Source: Sphingomonas gei
Lineage (GTDB): Bacteria > Pseudomonadota > Alphaproteobacteria > Sphingomonadales > Sphingomonadaceae
DNA length: 64,000 bases
Assembly (NCBI RefSeq): GCF_004792685.1
Contig: NZ_SRXT01000001.1
Location: forward strand, 62,001-126,000
Direction of reading: 5' to 3'
Made by a program: the position numbers and the translations under genes. Shown piece by piece: positions 28,467 through 37,003 of the stretch (the stretch's first letter is position 1; each line of letters begins with the position of its first letter). The notes beneath the pieces were generated by a model that was given only the letters and a program-made list of their open reading frames with translations, did not search any database and had not been told where the DNA came from.

Positions 28467-29225
28467 TCAACCCCGTATGTCGAGTTCGGCGACAAAGTCA
28501 TAGGCATCGCCGCGGTACCAGCTTTGCGTCGCCTCGATCACCCGGCCATCGGTCAGGAACCCGCGGCGCTCGATATAAAGCCCCGGGGCGCCGGCATCGA
28601 TCCCTAGCAATTTGGCCTGTTCGGCGTTGAACAGCACGGCGCGCAGCCGCTGGAGCGCGCGCACCGGGCGATTGCCGGTGCCTTCCAGCGCCGCATAGAG
28701 CGACGCGCCGACGCCCTCCTCGCTGTCGAGCCCGAAACCGGGGATCGTCGAATATTCGATCGCCATCGGCGTGTCGTCGGCAAAGCGGATGCGATTGAAA
28801 CGATATACCGGCGTGCCCGGGCTCAGCCCCAGCGTCAGCGATTCATCCGGGGTGACAGCGCCCGACGAACGCCCGAGCCATTCGCTGCGCACCGTGCGTC
28901 CGCGCGCGGCCATATCTTCGGAGAAGGACGAAAGCTTGGCAAACTGCTTCTCGACTCGGCTGGCGACGAACGTGCCGGCGCCATGGCGGCGGACGAGCAG
29001 GCCTTCGTTGACGAGCGTGTCGAGCGCCTTGCGCAGTGTGATCCGCGAGACCGAAAGATCCGCGGCGAGATCGCGCTCGGCCGGCAGCGCCTCATTGGGC
29101 TTGAGCACCTGATCGCGCAACGCATCGCGCAGCGCATCTTCCAGCCGCCGGTAAAGCGGGCCGCCACCGGTTCCGTCGAGGGGTCGTATCTTGTCGGCCA
29201 GAAGCGGCATTTCGGTTTCCACCAT
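28467..29225 (-). CDS. GntR/HutC-family regulator of the GlcNAc locus (NagR/NagQ-like)
   Basis: A 252-residue regulator with an N-terminal GntR winged helix (about residues 20-90, LPAERDLAADLSVSRITLRKALDTLVNEGLL) and a C-terminal UTRA ligand domain (about 105-250). HutC-type members of this kind (DasR, NagR, NagQ) bind GlcNAc-6-phosphate or glucosamine-6-phosphate and release operators built from TGGTCT/AGACCA half-sites. Six such half-sites lie directly upstream. The start could also be the Met five codons downstream, at 29210. It is the first gene of the minus-strand operon and so likely controls itself and the divergent TonB receptor operon. Confidence 0.9.
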   Translation of the reverse strand: MVETEMPLLADKIRPLDGTGGGPLYRRLEDALRDALRDQVLKPNEALPAERDLAADLSVSRITLRKALDTLVNEGLLVRRHGAGTFVASRVEKQFAKLSSFSEDMAARGRTVRSEWLGRSSGAVTPDESLTLGLSPGTPVYRFNRIRFADDTPMAIEYSTIPGFGLDSEEGVGASLYAALEGTGNRPVRALQRLRAVLFNAEQAKLLGIDAGAPGLYIERRGFLTDGRVIEATQSWYRGDAYDFVAELDIRG

Positions 29226-29255
29226 TGGGCGCAGGTCGAGTGAAGGGCAATACTA

Positions 29256-29377
29256 AGACCAATAACATACCACAAGCTACCCAAAAAATGCGCGGCGGCG
29301 TAACATTTGTGAAAGAATCCCTCTTGACGCCCCTATTGGTCTGACGGATGGTCTGTGGAATGGTATGCAACTGGTAT
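29256..29377. promoter_or_regulatory. Array of six TGGT(C/A)T half-sites, candidate NagR/NagQ operators
   Basis: The divergent gntR / TonB-receptor control region contains AGACCA at 29256-29261 and ATACCA at 29267-29272 (minus-strand half-sites 11 nt apart), then TGGTCT at 29337 and 29349 and TGGTAT at 29361 and 29372 (plus strand, spaced 12, 12 and 11 nt). The half-sites equal those of DasR/NagR-type operators but are arranged as direct repeats at about one helical turn. A TTGACG at 29324-29329 could be a -35; no confident -10 was found. Confidence 0.7.
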
Positions 29378-29416
29378 AAAAAAGACATGCCACTGGGATC
29401 ATAAAGGGGACGAGAT

Positions 29417-32125
29417 ATGAGGATACGGGCTCTTCTCATTGGCACGGCCAGCGCGGTTGCGCTGTTTTCGGGTGCCGCACACGCACAGACGGCGGATCAG
29501 GCGCCGGCCTCGACCGAGGCGCAGGAAGGTGAGGACGTCGTCGTCACCGGCTATCGAGCCTCGCTGGCCGCCGCGATCGAAACCAAGCGTAACGCCAATT
29601 CGATCATCGACTCGATCTCGGCCGAGGATGTCGGCAAGTTCCCCAATACCAATGTCGCCGAAGCGCTGACGCTGATTCCCGGCGTCACCGTCGATCGGCA
29701 GTTCGGCCAGGGCGAGAAGGTCTCGATCCTCGGCACCGATCCGGCGCTCAACCGCACCCTGCTCAACGGCCAGACGGTCGCATCGGCGGACTGGTTCATC
29801 CTCGATTCGCCGGGTCGCACCTTCAACTATGCGCTGCTCGCGCCGCAATTGGTCAACCGAGTCGACGTGTACAAGTCGCCCGAGGCGCGGATCGACGAAG
29901 GCTCGATCGGCGGAACGGTCAACGTCGTCACGCGCAAGCCGCTCGATCTCAAGCCGTTCACGATCGCCGGGACACTCGGCTATCTCTACAACGACCGCTC
30001 GAAAAAGGGCGATGTCCAGGGATCGGCGCTGGTCAGCTGGCGCAATGAGAGCGGCACGATCGGCCTGCTCGCTTCGTTCCAGCGCGCCAAGGACCAGCTT
30101 CGCCGCGATGGCATCGAGGCCTATGGCACGATCACCGCGGATTTCTGGAATGGCCGCAACGATGCGGGCACGAGTTCGCTGCCCCCGCCGACGCCAGGGG
30201 CGCCGGGATATACGGGTCTTTGCGCCGGCACCTGCGCGACGACGCTCGCCGCCAATCCCAAGGCGGTGTTCCCCAACGCATTCGGTACTTCCTATTTCGA
30301 GCAGGGGCGCGAACGGCTGACCTATTCGGCGGCGGCGCAGTGGCGGCCGGTGCCCGAGCTGACCGTCGGGGTCGACTATCTGCGCATCGACGCGACCTAC
30401 GACAATCTCAACCAGTCGATGTACGCCTTTCCGGGCAACACCTGGAACAGCGCAGGCCGGCTGACCGGGCTCAATGTCCAGGACGGGATCGTCACCGGGG
30501 CAACCTTCAACAACGCATTGTCGGTGCTCGACGCGCAATACCGCACCGCCGAGATGCACTCCGAGACCTGGCATGGCCAGGTCGGCTGGGAAGGCGTCAA
30601 CTGGAACCTGAATGTCGAGGGCGGCATGTCCGACGCCGATGGCGGCACCAAGAAGCAGGTGTTCCTCGAATTCCTCAACTGGGCGAACTACACCGTCGAC
30701 ATCAGCGGCGCGCCCAAGAGCCCCGGCACGATCAGCTACACCACCAACGTGCTCGGCAATCCGGCGGCGTTCGCGACCGATCCGGGCTGGAGCGGCAATC
30801 TCGTCGAGAAGCCGACCAGCGACAAGGAGCGCTACGGCCAGGCTGACTTGACGTTCAAGTTCGACGGCAGCCTCAAGAGCTTGCAGCTTGGCTATAAATA
30901 TCGACGCCACGAAACCGGCCAGCGTTATGCCGGCGTCACGGTCGCCGGGGTCAATGCCTCTGCTTCGCTGTTCGATCCGAGCCAGGTGCGCGACAATTAT
31001 CTGCGCGGCTTCGACGGCGTGAACGACCAGATGACCGGCCGCTTCAAGATCGACGGCAATTCGATGGTCGATTATGTCGAGGGCGGCAGCTGGGTGCCGG
31101 GCGGCGGGGCGGTGCCGACGCCGTCGCAATTCGCTGCGGTCGAGTTCGCCGCGGGCAATTGGGACGTGACCGAGGACATCCACGCCGCCTACGCCCAGAT
31201 CAACTTCGAACAGGGCGCGCTGCGCGGCAATATCGGTGCGCGTTACGTCCACACCGCCAGCGAGAGCGGGGGCTATGTGTGCACCTCGGGCACCTGCGCG
31301 GTCGCCGCGAACTGGGAGTGGCAGACCACGAGCAAGACCTATGAAAACGTCCTGCCGACGATCAACATCGCGATCGACCTCAAGCGCGACTTGATCTTCC
31401 GCGCGGCGGCAACCCAGGTGATCGCGCGGCCCAATTACTCGGACATGACCAACTCGTTCTGGCTGGCCGATTCGATCCAGACCGGCGGCGGCGGCAATCC
31501 CGATCTCGATCCGTATGAATCGGACAATTTCAACGCGTCGCTCGAATGGTATCTCGCGCCGCGCGCGATCCTGTCCGCCGAAATCTTCTACAAGAGCATC
31601 TCCAACTACATCCTGACGCGCACTGTGTCCGAGGCGCATTTCAACACGTCGCGCGGGATCGTCACGAACTACGACATCAGCCGTCCATTCAATGCCGGTT
31701 CGGCGCAGGTGAAGGGCTTTGCCGTCGCCTATCAGCAGAGCCTGCCTTATGGGTTCGGCATCCTCGCCAACTACACCTATTCGGATGGCGAGGGTCAGAA
31801 TGGCGCGGATCTGCCGTTCAACTCGCGGCACCAGGCGAGCCTGAGCCCGTTCTTCGAAGCTGGCCCGGTCTCGATCCGCGGGACGTATACCTGGCGGTCG
31901 AAATACTTCACCGGAATCGATCGCGGCGATCAGATGTATGTCCGCGGCACGGCCAATGTCGACGTGTCGGCGACCTATAACATCACCGAGAATATCGGGC
32001 TGACCGTCTCGGGGATGAACCTGACCGACAGCGAATATTATGCCTATGCCAATACGCCGCGCCTGCCGCGCGGGGTCTATCGCACCGGCCGGAGGGCGCT
32101 TGCCTCCGTCAACGTCAACTTCTGA
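29417..32125 (+). CDS. TonB-dependent receptor, probable chitooligosaccharide uptake
   Basis: Outer-membrane receptor of 902 residues. A Sec signal peptide ends at AHA-Q (about residue 24). A TonB box-like EDVVVTGYR lies near residue 40, then the plug domain (about 55-170, DVGKFPNTNVAEALTLIPGV), a 22-strand barrel, and a terminal Phe (ASVNVNF) as recognised by the Bam machinery. It belongs to the TIGR01782-like receptor group frequent in sphingomonads and Caulobacter. The position directly behind the nag operator array and ahead of a GH20 enzyme and GlcNAc PTS points to uptake of GlcNAc oligomers (inference). Confidence 0.92.
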   Translation: MRIRALLIGTASAVALFSGAAHAQTADQAPASTEAQEGEDVVVTGYRASLAAAIETKRNANSIIDSISAEDVGKFPNTNVAEALTLIPGVTVDRQFGQGEKVSILGTDPALNRTLLNGQTVASADWFILDSPGRTFNYALLAPQLVNRVDVYKSPEARIDEGSIGGTVNVVTRKPLDLKPFTIAGTLGYLYNDRSKKGDVQGSALVSWRNESGTIGLLASFQRAKDQLRRDGIEAYGTITADFWNGRNDAGTSSLPPPTPGAPGYTGLCAGTCATTLAANPKAVFPNAFGTSYFEQGRERLTYSAAAQWRPVPELTVGVDYLRIDATYDNLNQSMYAFPGNTWNSAGRLTGLNVQDGIVTGATFNNALSVLDAQYRTAEMHSETWHGQVGWEGVNWNLNVEGGMSDADGGTKKQVFLEFLNWANYTVDISGAPKSPGTISYTTNVLGNPAAFATDPGWSGNLVEKPTSDKERYGQADLTFKFDGSLKSLQLGYKYRRHETGQRYAGVTVAGVNASASLFDPSQVRDNYLRGFDGVNDQMTGRFKIDGNSMVDYVEGGSWVPGGGAVPTPSQFAAVEFAAGNWDVTEDIHAAYAQINFEQGALRGNIGARYVHTASESGGYVCTSGTCAVAANWEWQTTSKTYENVLPTINIAIDLKRDLIFRAAATQVIARPNYSDMTNSFWLADSIQTGGGGNPDLDPYESDNFNASLEWYLAPRAILSAEIFYKSISNYILTRTVSEAHFNTSRGIVTNYDISRPFNAGSAQVKGFAVAYQQSLPYGFGILANYTYSDGEGQNGADLPFNSRHQASLSPFFEAGPVSIRGTYTWRSKYFTGIDRGDQMYVRGTANVDVSATYNITENIGLTVSGMNLTDSEYYAYANTPRLPRGVYRTGRRALASVNVNF

Positions 32126-32150
32126 TAGCGCCGCAAGGCGCCTGACGGGT

Positions 32151-32190
32151 GGCGGGGTTTCGAGCGATCGTCTCCCCGCCGCTCGCTTTT
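32151..32190 (+). terminator. Possible terminator after the TonB receptor gene
   Basis: GGCGGGG (32151-32157) pairs with CCCCGCC (32174-32180), followed by GCTCGCTTTTT. The stem is 7 bp with a 16-nt loop. It may partly stop transcription between the receptor and the hexosaminidase gene, letting the receptor be made in excess. Confidence 0.45.
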
Positions 32191-32270
32191 TCTGCGGATT
32201 TCGCGGCGGGCAGTCGATTGAGCCCGCCGCGAAACCGCCTAGACTGGCCGTCCACCGTCGGGAGCCTCGC

Positions 32271-34538
32271 TTGATTTTCTTTTCTCGATCGCTGGTCGCG
32301 CTGGGCGCCTTGCTTGTCGCTGCGCCAGTCGCGGCGCAGGTCCCCAAGCTTTTGCCCTTGCCGGCCGAACTGCATGGCGAATCGGGCAGCTTCGCGCTCG
32401 GCGCCCGGACCGCTTTGCTCGTCCCGGCGGGGGATCCCGGCGCGCGCGTTGCGGCGGAACGCTTCGCCGCGCTGATCGCAGAAACGCGCGGGCTCAAGCT
32501 TGCGATCGGATCGCGCGAGCGAGCGGGGTCGATCCGCTTCGTCCGCGCAGCCACGGGCAAGGCCGAATCCTATCGGCTCGAAGTCATGCCGGGCGGGGCC
32601 GTCATCACCGCGGGGGACGATGCCGGTCTGCTCTACGGCGCCGTCACCTTGTGGCAGGCGATGACCCAGGCGCCGGGCAAGGGCGCCGTGTCGGTTCCGG
32701 CATTCGGTGTCGCCGATGCGCCGCGCTTCGGCTGGCGCGGGTTGATGCTCGACAGTGCGCGCCACTTCCAGTCGCCCGCTTATGTGCGCAAGCTGATCGA
32801 CTGGATGGCGGTCAACAAGCTCAACACATTGCACTGGCATCTGGTCGACGATCAGGGCTGGCGGATCGAGATCAAGAAATATCCCAAGCTCACCGCCATC
32901 TCCGGCTGGCGGCATCCTGCCACCGCGGCGGGTGCGCCGCAGCTCCCGCAGGTCGGCGGCTTCTATTCGCAGGACGAGATCCGCAGCATCGTCGCTTATG
33001 CTGCGCAGCGTAACGTCACGATCGTCCCCGAGATCGAGATGCCGGGCCATGCACTCGCCGCGATCCGGGCGTATCCCGAACTCGGCACCGGCGTGCCGAT
33101 CCCGCCGGGCACCGAGAGCGATTGGGGAGTGTTTCCCTGGCTCTACAATCTCGACGACAAGACCTTCGGATTCCTTGAGGATGTGCTCGACGAAGTGATC
33201 ACCTTGTTCCCGTCGCGCTACGTCCATGTCGGCGGCGACGAGGCGACCAAGGAGCAGTGGAAAGGCTCGGCAACGATCCAGGCGCGAATGAAGGCGCTCG
33301 GCATCAAGGACGAGGCCGCGCTCCAGGCGGCGTTCATGCGCCGCATCGGCGAACATCTCACCAGGCGCGGGCGCAAGCTGATCGGCTGGGACGAGATCCT
33401 CGAAGGCGGCGAAGTGCCACCTGACGCGACGATCACTTCGTGGCGCGGCGTCGAAGGCGCGATCACTGCGGCCAAGGCCGGGCACGATGCCGTGCTCAGT
33501 CCCTCGCCGACGCTCTATTTCGATCACCGCCAGGGTGCAGGCGACAATGAGCCCCCGGGCCGTCTCGACGTGATGGACTTGCGGGCCATCTACAATTTCG
33601 AACCCGTTCCCGCCGAAGTGCCCGCCGCGCAGCAGCACCATATCCTCGGCCTCCAGGCCAATTTGTGGGCCGAGCATATCCGCACCGAGGAACGCTCGGC
33701 GTGGATGACCTTTCCGCGTGCTTCGGCGATCGCGGAGATCGGCTGGTCGGCCAAGGCACCGCGCGATTACGGCGCATTCGTCGATCGGCTGATTCCGCAG
33801 CTGGATCGGATGCGGCCGCTTGGCCTGCGTCCCGCGACGAGCGCGTTCGCAGTGACGCCCAGCTACGCCCATACGCCGGGCAGTGACGGTGCGACGGTGA
33901 CGCTCGCCAACCAGTCCGGACTCGAGATCCGCTATACGACCGACGGCAGCCCGGTGACCCTGAAGTCGCCGGCCTATCGCGGCCCGATCACGGTGAAGTT
34001 TCCTGCCAAACTCAACGCAGCCGCGTTCCACGGCGGCCGCGTATTGCCTGGTGCGCTGGCGGAGACCGTTACTGCGCAGCGGATGCGGTGGCGCAGCGAC
34101 GAGATGCTCGAGACCTGCACCAAGCGCGTCGTGCTCGCGCTGGAAGACGATTATCCCGCGACCGGCAAGCGCGCGGTCTTCGTCACCGATCTGTTCAATC
34201 CGTGCTGGCAATGGGAGAAGGCCCCGGTCGGCGACGCGAAGCAGATCGCGATCACCGTCGGGCAGATCCCGTTCAACTTCCAGGTCGGCAAGGACATTGA
34301 CGGGATAAAGTTCGCTTCCCCGGCGACCCCCGACGGCGAGTTCGAAGTGCGCGCCGGGACCTGCGAAGGACCGCGCGTTGCGGTGCTTCCGCTCGCTCCC
34401 GCGGTGGGCAATCCCGGCCTGACCCGGCTGGTCGGCAAGATCGCTCCGCGTCCGGGCAACGAGACTTTGTGCATCCGCTATACCGCCAAGGGCGTCGAGC
34501 CGGTCTGGGCAGTGGACGCCGTAGAATTGATTCCGTGA
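32271..34538 (+). CDS. Beta-N-acetylhexosaminidase, GH20
   Basis: Secreted exo-hexosaminidase of 755 residues that releases GlcNAc from chitooligosaccharides. The chosen TTG start at 32271 has GGGAG 6 nt upstream and gives a clear signal peptide (LVALGALLVAAPVAA-Q); the longer ATG frame lacks one. A GH20b-like domain spans about residues 25-150, then the GH20 barrel with HVGGDEATKEQW, in which D323-E324 is the catalytic pair. The C-terminal third has a chitobiase-like segment (IRYTTDGSPV) and a beta-sandwich-like tail of about 140 residues with several Cys. The gene overlaps the PTS fusion by GTGA. It acts in the periplasm or on the cell surface and supplies GlcNAc to NagE. Confidence 0.93.
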   Translation: MIFFSRSLVALGALLVAAPVAAQVPKLLPLPAELHGESGSFALGARTALLVPAGDPGARVAAERFAALIAETRGLKLAIGSRERAGSIRFVRAATGKAESYRLEVMPGGAVITAGDDAGLLYGAVTLWQAMTQAPGKGAVSVPAFGVADAPRFGWRGLMLDSARHFQSPAYVRKLIDWMAVNKLNTLHWHLVDDQGWRIEIKKYPKLTAISGWRHPATAAGAPQLPQVGGFYSQDEIRSIVAYAAQRNVTIVPEIEMPGHALAAIRAYPELGTGVPIPPGTESDWGVFPWLYNLDDKTFGFLEDVLDEVITLFPSRYVHVGGDEATKEQWKGSATIQARMKALGIKDEAALQAAFMRRIGEHLTRRGRKLIGWDEILEGGEVPPDATITSWRGVEGAITAAKAGHDAVLSPSPTLYFDHRQGAGDNEPPGRLDVMDLRAIYNFEPVPAEVPAAQQHHILGLQANLWAEHIRTEERSAWMTFPRASAIAEIGWSAKAPRDYGAFVDRLIPQLDRMRPLGLRPATSAFAVTPSYAHTPGSDGATVTLANQSGLEIRYTTDGSPVTLKSPAYRGPITVKFPAKLNAAAFHGGRVLPGALAETVTAQRMRWRSDEMLETCTKRVVLALEDDYPATGKRAVFVTDLFNPCWQWEKAPVGDAKQIAITVGQIPFNFQVGKDIDGIKFASPATPDGEFEVRAGTCEGPRVAVLPLAPAVGNPGLTRLVGKIAPRPGNETLCIRYTAKGVEPVWAVDAVELIP

Positions 34539-37003
34539 GTGGCATGATGATTGAAGTCGTGAAGCTGGTCGCTCCCTTCGCCGGGTGGCTCGCGCCACTG
34601 GAGGCGGTCCCCGACCCGGTGTTCGCCGAGCGGATGATGGGGGACGGCTTCGCCATCGATCCGATCGAAGGGGTGCTACGCGCGCCCGCGGCGGGCGAGA
34701 TCCTGTCGGTTCCCGCCACTGCGCATGCCGTGACGCTCCGGCTGGACAATGGCGCCGAGTTGTTGCTTCACATCGGTCTCGAAACCGTCGCGCTCGGCGG
34801 CAAGGGCTTCGTCGCCAAGGTGGCAGCGGGGCAGCGCGTCGCGGCGGGCGATCCGCTGATCGAATTCGACTTGGACGCCGTCGCCGAAGCGGCGAAGGCG
34901 TTGATCACCCCGGTGGTGCTCGCCAGCGAAGGCTATGTCCTGACGCTGGAGGCGACCGGCCGCCGCGTCGAAGCGGGCGAGAGCGTCGCTCGGATCGCAC
35001 GCGCGGCACCACGCGAGGCAAGCCGTGAAACCGCCAACGAGGAACGTTTCGAACGCGAGGTGATCGTCTCCGCTGCACATGGAATCCACGCCCGCCCGGC
35101 CGCGCGGATCACCGCGGCGTTGCGGCCCTTCGTCGCCGAGGTGGCGCTGATCGCGGGCGACAAGCAGGCAAATGCGCGCAGCACCGTGGCGCTGCTCGGT
35201 CTCGGCGTCGGCCGTGACAGCGCCGTCCGGGTGACCGGCGTCGGCGCGGATGCGCGCGCGGCGGTCGATGCCGTGGCCGAACTGATCCTGTCGGGACTGG
35301 GCGAGGAGGGGGGGGTAGTCCCCGCAGCGCCGGCGATCCGGACGCAAGGGCCGGTCTGCGCTTCGCCGGGGCTCGCCATCGGCGAAGCGCTGCAGCTGCG
35401 CGCCGCCGACCAGGACGTGCCCGACAATGGCGCGAACCCCGCGGACGAGCGCGCGGCACTTGACGCCGCGCTCGCCAAAGTCACCGGCCATCTCGCCGGC
35501 GCGCGCGGCGCGGCTGCAGCGATCGCCGAAGCGCATCGCGCGCTGCTCGAAGATCCCGAACTGATCCGCGTCGCCGGCGAGCACATCGCCGCCGGCCGCA
35601 GCGCCGGCTTCGCGTGGCGCGCCGCAAGCGGGCAAGCGGCGGCGGCGATCCGCGCTACCGGCGACGCGCTGCTGATGGAACGCGTCGCGGATCTCAAGGA
35701 TCTCGAGCGCCAGGTGATCGCGGCTTTGCTCGGCACTGACGGGGAGAGCGTTCCGGCACTGCGCGCGGGCACGATCCTGATCGCCGACGATCTGTTGCCG
35801 TCGCAATTCCTTTCGCTGGACGCGGCCAGCCTCGCCGGTATCTGCACCGCGGCGGGCGGCCCGACCTCGCACGTCGCGATCCTCGCCGCCTCGGCCGGGG
35901 TCCCGATGCTGGTGGCGGCGGGGGACAGCGTCCTGGCCATCGCCGATCGTACCGCGTTGATCCTCGACGCCGATGCCGCGACGATCACCGTGGAGCCGAA
36001 CCCCGATGCCCTTGCACAAGCGAGCGAACGCCTGTCGGCGACGCGCGAGCGCCACACGCGCGACATCGCCGCTGCGCACGAACCGTGCCGCATGGCGGAT
36101 GGCACGCGGATCAAGATATTCGCCAATCTCGGCTCGGTAACCGACGCGGCGGCTGCAGTCGCTGCGGGCGCCGAGGGTTGCGGGCTGCTGCGCACCGAAT
36201 TCCTCTTCCTCGAGCGCGATACCGCGCCCGTCGAGGAGGAGCAGCGCGACACCTATTCGCGGATCGCCGCGACGCTGGGCGATCGGCCGCTGATCGTCCG
36301 CACGCTCGATATCGGCGGCGACAAGCCGGTGCCCTATTTGCCGATGGGCAATGAGGAAAACCCGGCGCTCGGCCTGCGCGGCGTGCGGCTCAGCCTCGCC
36401 CGGCCCGATCTGATGCGGCTCCAGCTTCGCGCCATCCTGCGCGGCGTGCCGGCGAGCCAGTGCCGGATCATGCTGCCGATGATCGCCGATCTGGGCGATT
36501 ATCGTCCGGTGCGTGCGTTGCTCGACGACGTTCGGGCGGAGCTCGGCATCGCCGATCCGGTCCAGCTCGGCGTGATGATCGAGACGCCGGCGGCCGCGAT
36601 GCTGGCCGGGCAGATCGCGCGCGAAGCCGATTTCCTGTCGATCGGCACCAACGATCTGACGCAATACACGCTCGCCGCCGATCGCGGGAATGCGGCGGTG
36701 TCGCAGCGGATCGACGCGCTGCATCCTGCGGTGCTCCGCCTGATCCGCGAGGTCGGCAAGGGCGCGCAGGCGGCCGGCCGCTGGGCGGGCGTCTGCGGCG
36801 GACTCGCTTCCGACCCGCTCGCCGCGCCGATCCTGATCGGTCTCGGCATCACCGAGCTATCGGCGACGCCTGCCGCAATCCCCGGGCTCAAGGCGGCGGT
36901 CCGCCGGCTCGACATGAACGCATGCGTAAAGCTGGCAGGGAAGGCGTGCGACGCCGAATCCCCTGCCGAGGTGCGCGCACTTGCCCGAGAGGCACTGGCA
37001 TGA
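34535..37003 (+). CDS. ptsP: PTS EIIA(Glc)-HPr-Enzyme I fusion
   Basis: Cytosolic energy-coupling protein of 822 residues combining three PTS components. EIIA of the glucose type spans about residues 5-150, with the two active-site histidines H64 and H79 (LLLHIGLET). HPr spans about 170-260 with H185 in HGIHARPAA. Enzyme I follows from about 270, with H446 in GGPTSHVAIL, RTEFLFLERD, IRTLDIGGDKPVPYL, GTNDLTQYTLA and VCGGLASD. All phosphorylation sites are intact, so it should carry phosphate from PEP to NagE by itself. The GTG at 34535 overlaps the hexosaminidase stop; the ATG at 34544 is an alternative. nagE follows with an ATGA overlap. The gene is sometimes called nagF in other bacteria. 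Confidence 0.93.
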   Translation: MSGMMIEVVKLVAPFAGWLAPLEAVPDPVFAERMMGDGFAIDPIEGVLRAPAAGEILSVPATAHAVTLRLDNGAELLLHIGLETVALGGKGFVAKVAAGQRVAAGDPLIEFDLDAVAEAAKALITPVVLASEGYVLTLEATGRRVEAGESVARIARAAPREASRETANEERFEREVIVSAAHGIHARPAARITAALRPFVAEVALIAGDKQANARSTVALLGLGVGRDSAVRVTGVGADARAAVDAVAELILSGLGEEGGVVPAAPAIRTQGPVCASPGLAIGEALQLRAADQDVPDNGANPADERAALDAALAKVTGHLAGARGAAAAIAEAHRALLEDPELIRVAGEHIAAGRSAGFAWRAASGQAAAAIRATGDALLMERVADLKDLERQVIAALLGTDGESVPALRAGTILIADDLLPSQFLSLDAASLAGICTAAGGPTSHVAILAASAGVPMLVAAGDSVLAIADRTALILDADAATITVEPNPDALAQASERLSATRERHTRDIAAAHEPCRMADGTRIKIFANLGSVTDAAAAVAAGAEGCGLLRTEFLFLERDTAPVEEEQRDTYSRIAATLGDRPLIVRTLDIGGDKPVPYLPMGNEENPALGLRGVRLSLARPDLMRLQLRAILRGVPASQCRIMLPMIADLGDYRPVRALLDDVRAELGIADPVQLGVMIETPAAAMLAGQIAREADFLSIGTNDLTQYTLAADRGNAAVSQRIDALHPAVLRLIREVGKGAQAAGRWAGVCGGLASDPLAAPILIGLGITELSATPAAIPGLKAAVRRLDMNACVKLAGKACDAESPAEVRALAREALA

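Noticed and set aside
32040..32270. ATG-started N-terminal extension of the GH20 protein
   Set aside because: It overlaps the TonB receptor 3' end and hides the signal peptide; the TTG at 32271 has a ribosome-binding site and starts the signal directly.
29399..32560. 1053-residue open frame on the minus strand opposite the TonB receptor
   Set aside because: The composition is dominated by Arg, Gly, Ala, Asp and has no domain; it is the antisense shadow of a high-GC gene. The plus-strand receptor has signal, TonB box and terminal Phe.
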